DNA from: SLST01 sp046538735
GTDB lineage: Bacteria > Spirochaetota > Spirochaetia > DSM-27196 > SLST01
DNA length: 27,041 nt
Direction: 5' to 3'
NCBI GenBank assembly: GCA_046538735.1
Contig: JBKHII010000041.1
Coordinates: 1 to 27,041, forward strand
Part shown: positions 13,219 to 20,471 of the stretch, one piece after another
Position numbering within the stretch: the first letter of the stretch is position 1
Layout of the letters: each line of letters begins with the position of its first letter
Position numbers and translations under genes: made by a program
Notes under the pieces: generated by a model
Told to the model about the DNA's origin: nothing
The model's database searches: none
What the model saw: the letters and a program-made list of their open reading frames with translations, nothing else

Positions 13219-16200
13219 ATGAGGTTCAGTGCACGGACGGTCGAGCGCGCACTCGCGTACCACCGCGATGGTCGGGTCGTGGATCTGCGAGTGGATGGAC
13301 GCATGGTTGTGGCCCGTGTCGCGGGCACTCAGCGGACCCCGTACCGGGTCGCGGTCGACACGGAGGACCCGGACTCGAGCGTATGCAGTTGCCCGGTTGC
13401 GCGTGCCTGTAAGCACATCGCCTCGGTGTTGATCGAAGCCTGTGGCACGGGCGAAGTGCAACCGGAGATCAGGTCGCGTGCACGGTGGGTCGGAATGCAA
13501 TCGGGACTGCCCGCGGAGGTCGTACACGCACCGGCGGTGCCGGGGCGTGCGGAGGTGGTGCACGCACGCGCCGAGTGGGAGACACGGTGGCGCGTGGTGC
13601 TCCTCGCGGGAACCCATTTCAGGCGCAGGCTGGTCGTGTCGCTCGGGCGTCAGTACCGCCGCCGTGACGGAACCTACGGACACATCGAGCCGCTTCGGCC
13701 GGGAGACCCGGTCCACGTTCCGCCCGGCGATCCGCGCGAGCTCGTGGAGCGGATCGCCCTTCTCGGCGGCTCCGTACCCATGGTGGCGCTCGCCGAGCAA
13801 CTCGTGCGCGTTCCGCTGCCCGCGTTTGCCGGTAGTCCGAACACACCTTCGGGCGCCCATCGGACTCCGGTCTCGTTCGTCCGGCCGGAGTACTACGAGG
13901 TGAGTCTGAGACCACGAGCGTGGGATACCGGCTGGTGGAGCGGCCCGCCGGTTCACGACAGCAGTCCGGCCGAGGCAATGTTGGAGGCGACGGTCGTGGC
14001 GAAGGGGCCGGAAGGTCGCGTCACCGTCCCGCCCACGGCGTACGGCGACTTCGACGAGGGATTGGGGAGCGTCATTGCGAGCTTCGCCGAGATCGGTGTG
14101 GTGCTCGTGGACGACGACCGGTCTCCGCTCCCTGCACTGCGAGCCGTGATGGGTGCGCTCGGGAGCGTCACTCCGGAGTCGATCGTAGACTTGAATCGGC
14201 TGGCCGAGCGGCATCCGGCATCGCTGGTGGTCCGATGTCCGAAGCGAGTGCGAATTGAGCCGGTAGCTGCGGAACCGCGTTTCGTGTTGTCGGTCGAGGA
14301 GCAGGAGCTTCACCTTCGGCTCGAGCTCGGAAGGCCGCCCGCGGATGCTCAGCGCGACGACGACGTGGCCGCCGACGACGGCGCAGTCCGTCCCGTTCCG
14401 GACGAGTGGGTAGTCCGGCCGACCCACTACGAGTGGCCGCAGGACGCTATAGCCGCGGGTTGCCGCGCGATGGGAGAGCAGTCGCTGTGGCCCGAGACCT
14501 GGTCCGGGCTCGACCTTGCGGAAGAGCAGTACCTGTGGAGATGGAGCCGGCGGACGAAGCGAGCCGATGTCCACCTTCTTCGTACTGCGCGGTCGCTGCA
14601 CGAGCAAGGCTTCGTCGTCTACGTCGCAACGCCGAGGGGGCTGAAGCGCGTGCGCGCCAACCGCACCCTTGCCGTGCGCGTGGACACCGGGCTGAGCTGG
14701 TTCGCGCCGGTCGTGACCGACGGCGAACGGGCTCTGGACGCGGGGCAGCTTCGCGAGATCGCCGAGCGCAGCGCGCTTGAGCGCGGGCAGGAGCTTCTCC
14801 TCTACGGTCGGGCGGGCGTGGAACGCGTCAAGAGGCTTCTCTCAATCCAACCGGAGGACCCGTGCGCGCGCGTCGCGACGGTCGATATCGCGACCTGCGC
14901 AGACCTGGCGGAGCTGGCAGACGAGGTTGCGGCGGACCTCGAGCCGGTCCGCGCCCTGGCAGCCGAGCTCGTGTCCGGTACGAGCTCCCGTGTTCCGCGG
15001 GTTCCTCAGGGCCTCCGGGCTCGACTGAGACAGTATCAGCGTGACGGGTTCGGCTGGCTCACGGCGTTGGCTCGGCACGGCCTGTCCGGATGTCTCGCGG
15101 ATGACATGGGGCTGGGGAAGACGATCCAGGCGCTGGCTTTGATGCTGCATCTCAAGGAGACGCCGGTTCCCGCGGAGAACACGCACGGCTCTGAGCAGGT
15201 CGACGATAGACTCCGGGGAGCGTTCCTCGTCGTCGCTCCCGTATCCACGCTCGGGAACTGGAGGCGCGAAGCCGAGCGGTTTGCGCCGGGGCTGTCGACT
15301 CACGCGCATCACGGCGCGAATCGGGAAACCGAAGCGACGACCTTGGTCGCACGGGACGTGATCGTCACGAGCTACGCCACCGCGATGCGAGATGCCGAGC
15401 TGCTCTCGCGCGTTCGCTGGCGGCTGATCGTGCTCGATGAGGCACAGGCGATCAAGAATCCGTACGCGCGAACGACGGGGCGCCTGAAGTCGATCGGCTC
15501 GGACTTCCGCCTCTGCCTGACCGGTACGCCGGTCGAGAACGTGAGCACCGACCTCTGGTCGATCATGGACTTCCTGATCCCGGGCCTGCTCGGCTCGCTT
15601 TCGAGCTTCACGCACCGCTTTCCGAAGCGTAATGTCCGCTCGACTCCCGAGGCGTCACGCCGACTCGAACGACTGCGGCGCATCGTCTCGCCCTTCGTCT
15701 TGCGTCGCACCAAGGAGGCCGTGGCGCCCGAGTTGCCTCCGCGCATCGAAACGCGACTTGCCTGCGAAATGGGTGGGAGGCAGGCTCGTTTCTATGAGAC
15801 GCTGCGCACGTACCATGAGGCGGCCGTTCGCCGCGCGATCGCGAGTGGCGATATCCGGGAGATCGGCGCGGCCGTGTTCACCGGACTCCTCCGTCTACGC
15901 CAAGCGGCGATCTATCCGCCGAGCGCGGACCCGTTGGGACGAGACGTGCCGTCCGTGAAGGAGGCCGAGCTCATGGTCCGGCTCGAGGAGATCGTGCAGG
16001 AGGGGAATCGGGCGCTCGTATTCAGCCAGTTCGTGTCCGCGCTCTCCAGATTCCGTGATTGCTCGGTCGACCGAGGCATCAGGACGCTCTACCTGGACGG
16101 CGGAACGCGTCATCGGGACTGCCTGATCGAGCAGTTTCAGACTTCCGATGCGGCAGGTGTCTTCTTCATCAGCCTCCGCGCCGGAGGGACGGGAATCAAC

Positions 16201-16464
16201 CTCACGGCCGCGGACTATGTCTTCGTCTGCGACCCGTGGTGGAACCCTCAGGTCGAGCGACAGGCCGTGGACCGGGCGCACCGGATCGGACGAGATCGGC
16301 CCGTCGTGGTGACACGGCTCATTGCCGCCGGGACCGTGGAAGAGAAGGTGCTCGAGCTCCAGGACCAAAAGCGCTCCCTCGCCGCGGACCTCATCTCGGA
16401 GAACCCCGGTGGAATCGACCTGCGAGCGGCGGACGAGTTGCTGAGGCTGTTCGAGAAGGTGTGA
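13219..16464 (+). CDS. SWIM zinc finger SNF2/RapA-type helicase
   Basis: A 1081-aa Swi2/Snf2 ATPase. Near the N-terminus C56-S-C58 to C64-K-H66 forms a SWIM zinc finger (CxC...CxH), a DNA or protein binding module. The helicase core lies in the last 450 residues: motif I D-D-M-G-L-G-K-T with Lys634, motif II D-E-A-Q at 740, motif III L-T-G-T-P-V-E-N, motif V S-L-R-A-G-G-T-G-I-N-L and motif VI Q-A-V-D-R-A-H-R-I-G-R from 1015. All ATPase motifs look intact. It should be a cytoplasmic, ATP-driven DNA translocase that remodels nucleoprotein or transcription complexes. ATG 13219 is chosen for its GGGGAG 4 nt upstream. A frame extends to ATG 13102, but those extra 39 residues look non-coding. No operon partner is evident. 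Confidence 0.93.
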   Translation: MRFSARTVERALAYHRDGRVVDLRVDGRMVVARVAGTQRTPYRVAVDTEDPDSSVCSCPVARACKHIASVLIEACGTGEVQPEIRSRARWVGMQSGLPAEVVHAPAVPGRAEVVHARAEWETRWRVVLLAGTHFRRRLVVSLGRQYRRRDGTYGHIEPLRPGDPVHVPPGDPRELVERIALLGGSVPMVALAEQLVRVPLPAFAGSPNTPSGAHRTPVSFVRPEYYEVSLRPRAWDTGWWSGPPVHDSSPAEAMLEATVVAKGPEGRVTVPPTAYGDFDEGLGSVIASFAEIGVVLVDDDRSPLPALRAVMGALGSVTPESIVDLNRLAERHPASLVVRCPKRVRIEPVAAEPRFVLSVEEQELHLRLELGRPPADAQRDDDVAADDGAVRPVPDEWVVRPTHYEWPQDAIAAGCRAMGEQSLWPETWSGLDLAEEQYLWRWSRRTKRADVHLLRTARSLHEQGFVVYVATPRGLKRVRANRTLAVRVDTGLSWFAPVVTDGERALDAGQLREIAERSALERGQELLLYGRAGVERVKRLLSIQPEDPCARVATVDIATCADLAELADEVAADLEPVRALAAELVSGTSSRVPRVPQGLRARLRQYQRDGFGWLTALARHGLSGCLADDMGLGKTIQALALMLHLKETPVPAENTHGSEQVDDRLRGAFLVVAPVSTLGNWRREAERFAPGLSTHAHHGANRETEATTLVARDVIVTSYATAMRDAELLSRVRWRLIVLDEAQAIKNPYARTTGRLKSIGSDFRLCLTGTPVENVSTDLWSIMDFLIPGLLGSLSSFTHRFPKRNVRSTPEASRRLERLRRIVSPFVLRRTKEAVAPELPPRIETRLACEMGGRQARFYETLRTYHEAAVRRAIASGDIREIGAAVFTGLLRLRQAAIYPPSADPLGRDVPSVKEAELMVRLEEIVQEGNRALVFSQFVSALSRFRDCSVDRGIRTLYLDGGTRHRDCLIEQFQTSDAAGVFFISLRAGGTGINLTAADYVFVCDPWWNPQVERQAVDRAHRIGRDRPVVVTRLIAAGTVEEKVLELQDQKRSLAADLISENPGGIDLRAADELLRLFEKV

Positions 16465-16469
16465 TCGCC

Positions 16470-16501
16470 CTCACCGACAAGCGGCTCCCCACGCCGGTGA
16501 G
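16470..16501 (+). terminator. Inverted repeat after the helicase gene
   Basis: Arms CTCACCG (16470-16476) and CGGTGAG (16495-16501) pair perfectly over an 18-nt loop, 5 nt after the stop. A second pair, TTGACGC (16534-16540) and GCGTCAA (16568-16574), encloses a 27-nt loop. Neither has a U-tract; one or both may end helicase transcription before the mal promoter. Confidence 0.3.
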
Positions 16502-16644
16502 TCCGGCGGTGACGCGGTCGTGCGCTTGCCCTCTTGACGCACCGTCTCCAGCGAAGCCGCAGCGCACGCGTCAACGTGGGGTCGCTCCGGTCCAAGCGGT
16601 TGCGCACAGATTTGCACAATGACACGCGACCAATGCGAAAAAGC

Positions 16645-16673
16645 TTGCACGTTTGCCTAAACCGGTTTACCCT
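16645..16673 (+). promoter_or_regulatory. Candidate promoter of the maltodextrin operon
   Basis: TTGCAC (16645-16650), 17-nt spacer, TACCCT (16668-16673). The leader to malE would be about 56 nt. The spacer contains most of the LacI-type operator. Other -35/-10 combinations nearby, such as with TATTCG at 16679, are possible. Confidence 0.5.
16658..16669. promoter_or_regulatory. LacI-family operator
   Basis: TAAACCGGTTTA is a perfect 12-bp palindrome with the central CG typical of LacI/GalR-family operators. It lies between the -35 and -10 of the operon promoter, where a bound repressor would block RNA polymerase. The likely ligand is the LacI-type protein encoded five genes downstream (23594-24601). 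Confidence 0.75.
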
Positions 16674-16735
16674 CACCGTATTCGGTTGCATAGCACCGTG
16701 AAATTCGTGCCATGGGGCACCAAAGGGAGGCTTGT

Positions 16736-17956
16736 ATGAAAAGAGTCCTGTTTGTGATGCTGCTCTTCGCCGCGATGCTGGCGACGCTGTTCGTGTCGTG
16801 TCAGCGGTCGGATGAGGAGGAAGAACCGGCCCTCGAAATCGATCCGGACGCCACACTCGTGATCTGGGCGGATGAGCAGCGGGCGCCGATCCTTGAGGAG
16901 CTGGGCGGCCAATTCACCGAGACGTACGGGGTCCCCGTGACCGTCCAGCAGCTCGGCTTCGGCGATATCCGTGACAATCTCAAGGTAGCCGGACCTGCCG
17001 GCGAAGGACCCGACATTCTCGTGGGCGCGCACGACTGGTTGGGCGAACTCGTAGCGAGCGGGTTGGTGGCTCCCCTGGACCTGGGCGCGCGGCAGGCGGA
17101 CTTCAGCGACTCCTCGATCCAGGCGTTTACCTACGAGGGCGAGCTCTACGGCATGCCGTACGCGGTCGAGAACGTCGCATTCGTGTACAACCCTGATCTG
17201 GTCGCGGACGTGCCCGCCGACTTCAACGAGGTGCTCGAGATCTCCCGTGAGCTCCAGGCGTCGGGCGACGCGCAGTACGGGTTCGTGCGACAGGAAGGGG
17301 ATCCGTACCACTTCTTCCCGATCCAGACGTCGTTCGGAGGTTACGTGTTCGACGTGAATCCCGACGGAACGTACAACCCGGACCGAGTCGGCATCGACGA
17401 CGAGGGATCGATCGAGGCGGCCGAGTGGCTGGAAGAGGGAGTGACCTCGGGGCTGATTCCTGCCGGTCTCGACTACGACGGCTACCATCTGCTCTTCGAG
17501 GAGGGCGACGCGGCGATGATCATCACCGGTCCATGGGCTATCGGACGTCTCAATGAGTCCGGCGTGAGCTACGAAGTAGCTCCTATCCCTGGCGACGGAG
17601 CGCCGTTCCTTGGTGTTCAGGGCTTCATGGTCAGCGCATTCACCGAGTACCAGGCGATCGCGACCGCGTTCCTGACGGAGTTCGTGGCGACTACGGACGT
17701 CCAGTACGCGATTTACGAGGCCGACGGTCGGGCTCCGGCGCACGTGGAGGCGCTCGGCATGGTTGAAGACGAGACCGTAGCCGCGTTCGGTGCCGCAGGC
17801 GTAGCCGGGTTGCCGATGCCCGCCATCCCCGAGATGTCCGCGGTCTGGACGGCATGGGGAGACGCAGTGACGTTGATCATGCAGGAGCAGGTCGGCGGCA
17901 GCGAGGCGTTCAGCACGGCCGCAGAACAGATTCGCGCGACAATCGCGGGCGAGTAG
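16736..17956 (+). CDS. malE: Maltose/maltodextrin-binding lipoprotein (MalE-like)
   Basis: A 406-aa solute-binding protein of ABC importer family 1. Residues 1-21 are a lipoprotein signal peptide with lipobox L-F-V-S-C at Cys22, followed by an acidic linker (D-E-E-E-E). The mature domain starts with L-V-I-W-A-D-E-Q-R-A, the usual first strand. It continues with A-H-D-W-L-G-E-L, then Y-G-M-P-Y-A-V-E-N-V-A and later G-P-W-A-I, all standard in maltodextrin-binding proteins. It would capture maltodextrins in the periplasm while tethered to a membrane and pass them to MalFG. ATG 16736 is preceded by AAGGGAGG at 5 nt. It is first in the operon, under the operator-containing promoter. The stop is directly followed by the malF ATG and then by a very stable hairpin. 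Confidence 0.93.
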   Translation: MKRVLFVMLLFAAMLATLFVSCQRSDEEEEPALEIDPDATLVIWADEQRAPILEELGGQFTETYGVPVTVQQLGFGDIRDNLKVAGPAGEGPDILVGAHDWLGELVASGLVAPLDLGARQADFSDSSIQAFTYEGELYGMPYAVENVAFVYNPDLVADVPADFNEVLEISRELQASGDAQYGFVRQEGDPYHFFPIQTSFGGYVFDVNPDGTYNPDRVGIDDEGSIEAAEWLEEGVTSGLIPAGLDYDGYHLLFEEGDAAMIITGPWAIGRLNESGVSYEVAPIPGDGAPFLGVQGFMVSAFTEYQAIATAFLTEFVATTDVQYAIYEADGRAPAHVEALGMVEDETVAAFGAAGVAGLPMPAIPEMSAVWTAWGDAVTLIMQEQVGGSEAFSTAAEQIRATIAGE

Positions 17957-19588
17957 ATGAGCAATATGATGAAGAACGGGGGCGCTTCGGCGCCCCCGTT
18001 GGCCCCCGAAGACGATCGACCGGAGCACGCGTTCTTCTCCTCGAAGCCGATCCGGGTGGCTGTTCGACTGACGCTGCTGGCTCTCCTGGACGCATTCAGC
18101 CTGCTGTTCATCTGGACGATGATCGCGAACGGACGGTACCCCCTCGCGGCGGTGCTCTTCGTCACGACGGTCGGGGTGAACGTCGCCTTCCTCTTCGAGA
18201 AGGCGTATCCGTTTCGGTGGTTTTCGCCGGGACTCGCCTTGATGATCATCATGCTGGCCTATCCAACCGCCTACACGGTCTACGTCGCGTTCACGAACTA
18301 CGGTGACGGCCACCTCCTGACGAAGACGCAGGTGATCGACCGGCTTGAGAACGAAGCCTTCGTGCCCGAGGGTGCACCGGAGTACCGGTGGACCGCTTTC
18401 CGCAACTCGGCCGGAGATTTCGTTCTCTGGCTCCAGTCGGACGGGCAGGACTATCTGGCGATGCCGGGAGAGGAGCTGGTGCCCGCCGGGGAGGTCTCTC
18501 GGTCTGTCCGGGAATCGTTCGATGCGGACGGCGTCCCGACCGAGATTGACGGCTATCGGCGACTGAACCGCATTCAGGTGCTGTCACTCCTGGATACGAT
18601 CGGCGAGGTCGAGTTCGGGACGCCGCCGGACACGGTCAGGGTGCGTTCGCTCGATAACGCCCAGCAGCTCGAGCCGCGCTACGTCTACGACCCCGGATTG
18701 GACACGATGACCGACGAGCTCGAGGGCAAGGTCTACCGACCGGTTCGCGGGACGTTCACCGCGGAGGATGGGTCCGTGCTCCGGCCGGGATTCTGGGTGC
18801 CGGTGGGCGGGCGGAACTTCGTCCGCCTCTTCACGAGTCCCGCGCTGAGCGGGCCGTTCGTCCGCGTCTTCGTTTGGACGTTCGTGTTTGCCGCCGTCTC
18901 GGTTTTCCTCACGTTCGGCGTAGGTTTGTTCTTCGCGATCGTGTTCGATCATCCAAAGCTTCCGGCGAAACGCGTGATCCGCTCGCTGCTCCTCATCCCG
19001 TACGCGCTGCCGGCGTTCATCAGCGTGAGTATCTGGCGAGGCATGTTCAGCCGCTACTTCGGCATCATCAGTATCACGCTGGAAGAGCTGTTCGGAGCGA
19101 GTCCGCTTTGGCTCGCCGATCCGGTCTGGGCGAAAGTCGGTATCCTGATCGTTCAGACGTGGCTCGGTTTCCCCTACATGATGCTGATCTGCACGGGTGC
19201 GCTCCAGTCGTTGCCGAGCGATATCTACGAGGCTGCGACGATCGACGGAGCCGGACCGCTGCGCAAGTTCTGGAACCTGACGCTGCCGTTGCTGCTCGTG
19301 GCGGTCGGGCCGCTGCTCATCGCGTCGTTCTCCTTCAATTTCAACAACTTCACCGTAATCGACGTCTACGCCGAAGGCGGGCCTCCGATCGCGGGCACGA
19401 CGACGCCGGCCGGCCACACGGACATCCTGATCACGTACATCTTCCGACTGGCGTTCGCGAGCGGCAGGGGCGCCGATTTCGGATACGCCTCGGCGATCAC
19501 GATCGTCATCTTCGTGATACTCGCGATCGTTACGGCGTTGCAGTTCAGGTACACGCGGGTGTGGGAGGAGATCTCAGAAAATGTCTAA
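17957..19588 (+). CDS. malF: Maltodextrin ABC transporter permease MalF
   Basis: A 543-aa inner-membrane permease. Three N-terminal helices (about 34-57, 60-79, 89-110) precede a large periplasmic loop of about 180 residues, comparable to the P2 domain of enterobacterial MalF that clasps MalE. The transport core follows, with the EAA loop E-A-A-T-I-D-G-A-G-P-L-R-K-F at residue 425, which docks on the MalK ATPase. The stretch from F-V-W-T-F to F-N-F-N-N-F is strikingly like E. coli MalF (514 aa). ATG 17957 abuts the malE stop. TTG 17999, just past the hairpin, is an alternative in-frame start, since residues 6-16 (K-N-G-G-A-S-A-P-P-L-A) are low complexity. The stop overlaps malG by 8 nt. Confidence 0.95.
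   Translation: MSNMMKNGGASAPPLAPEDDRPEHAFFSSKPIRVAVRLTLLALLDAFSLLFIWTMIANGRYPLAAVLFVTTVGVNVAFLFEKAYPFRWFSPGLALMIIMLAYPTAYTVYVAFTNYGDGHLLTKTQVIDRLENEAFVPEGAPEYRWTAFRNSAGDFVLWLQSDGQDYLAMPGEELVPAGEVSRSVRESFDADGVPTEIDGYRRLNRIQVLSLLDTIGEVEFGTPPDTVRVRSLDNAQQLEPRYVYDPGLDTMTDELEGKVYRPVRGTFTAEDGSVLRPGFWVPVGGRNFVRLFTSPALSGPFVRVFVWTFVFAAVSVFLTFGVGLFFAIVFDHPKLPAKRVIRSLLLIPYALPAFISVSIWRGMFSRYFGIISITLEELFGASPLWLADPVWAKVGILIVQTWLGFPYMMLICTGALQSLPSDIYEAATIDGAGPLRKFWNLTLPLLLVAVGPLLIASFSFNFNNFTVIDVYAEGGPPIAGTTTPAGHTDILITYIFRLAFASGRGADFGYASAITIVIFVILAIVTALQFRYTRVWEEISENV
17975..18000 (+). promoter_or_regulatory. cUUCGg-capped 11-bp hairpin at the malE/malF junction
   Basis: Arms AACGGGGGCGC (17975-17985) and GCGCCCCCGTT (17990-18000) pair perfectly around TTCG (17986-17989), closed by C-G; this is the extra-stable UUCG tetraloop. 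It starts 18 nt after the malE stop, within malF codons 7-14. No U-tract follows. It could protect malE mRNA 3' ends or limit malF initiation, raising MalE over MalF. In E. coli the malE-malF junction holds REP hairpins with that effect, so the placement suggests analogous control. Confidence 0.85.
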
Positions 19589-20471
19589 TCGAGCCGGAAG
19601 CGTAGCCCTTCGCCACAGGTGGCGCACGCAGATTGATATCGGCGGTCGGTTGCTGCTCGCCGCGGTCGCCCTTGTATTCGCCCTCACGCCGGTGCTCCTG
19701 ATCCTGACGGCGTCGCTCGATCCGCGTGACTCGATCGTCAGCCAGTCGCTCATCCCGGCCGGTGCGAGCTTCGAGAACTACCGGTTGCTGTTCGACAACC
19801 AGGTGCATCCGTTCGGTGTCTGGTTCTGGAACACGATCAAGATATCGGTGATCACCAGCGTTCTCACCGTTCTGATCTGTTCAGTCAGCGCGTACGCCTT
19901 CTCGAGATTCCGATTCCGAGGTCGACGGGGGCTCCTCCTCAGTGTCTTCCTGATTCAGGTGTTCCCCAACTCGCTGACCATGGTAGCTACCTTTCTTCTG
20001 ATCCAGGCGATCGGTCTCTTCCTTCCCTTCATGGGGCTCAACAGCCACGGGGGACTCATCCTCGTCTACTTGGGCGGCGCGATGGGGATCAATACGTGGC
20101 TCATGAAAGGCTACTTCGACTCGGTGCCGCGCAGCCTGGACGAGTCGGCTCGCATTGACGGCGCGACCAACTGGCAGGTCTACTGGCGGGTGATTCTGCC
20201 GGTCGTGAAGCCGATCCTGACCGTGGTGGCGTTGATCTCGTTCATTGCGGCGTACTCCGACTTCCTGATACCGCAGGTTGTCCTGCAGGACACGCGGCAG
20301 TTCACGATGGCGGTCGGTCTCACGCTGTTCATTCGAGGCGGGCAGTACAGCGAGGAGTGGGGTGTGTTCTCCGCCGGAGCATTGATCGGGGCGATCCCGA
20401 TCGTGACGCTCTACCTCTTTCTCCAGCGGTATCTCGTGAGTGGCCTGACATCAGGTGCGGTAAAAGGATGA
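19581..20471 (+). CDS. malG: Maltodextrin ABC transporter permease MalG
   Basis: A 296-aa inner-membrane permease with six hydrophobic segments. The EAA loop E-S-A-R-I-D-G-A-T-N-W-Q-V-Y-W-R begins at residue 188 and contacts the ATPase. The C-terminus L-V-S-G-L-T-S-G-A-V-K-G nearly copies the E. coli MalG tail, whose last residues reach the MalF channel. It forms the heterodimeric channel with MalF. ATG 19581 overlaps the malF stop by 8 nt and AGGAGA lies about 10 nt upstream. The stop overlaps the GH57 start (ATGA). No MalK-type ATPase is present in the operon, so a shared ATPase encoded elsewhere must energise it. Confidence 0.95.
   Translation: MSNRAGSVALRHRWRTQIDIGGRLLLAAVALVFALTPVLLILTASLDPRDSIVSQSLIPAGASFENYRLLFDNQVHPFGVWFWNTIKISVITSVLTVLICSVSAYAFSRFRFRGRRGLLLSVFLIQVFPNSLTMVATFLLIQAIGLFLPFMGLNSHGGLILVYLGGAMGINTWLMKGYFDSVPRSLDESARIDGATNWQVYWRVILPVVKPILTVVALISFIAAYSDFLIPQVVLQDTRQFTMAVGLTLFIRGGQYSEEWGVFSAGALIGAIPIVTLYLFLQRYLVSGLTSGAVKG

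Noticed and set aside
12847..14607. Long minus-strand frame of 586 codons opposite the helicase gene
   Set aside because: Rich in Arg, His and Pro with no domain; it is the complementary shadow of the helicase reading frame.
16534..16574. TTGACGC...GCGTCAA inverted repeat as a possible integron attC site
   Set aside because: The arms do not match attC core-site consensus, and there is no integrase or cassette array.
17975..18000. Reading the malE/malF hairpin as an intrinsic terminator
   Set aside because: No U-tract follows, and malF, malG and downstream genes continue in tight overlaps with no other promoter evident.
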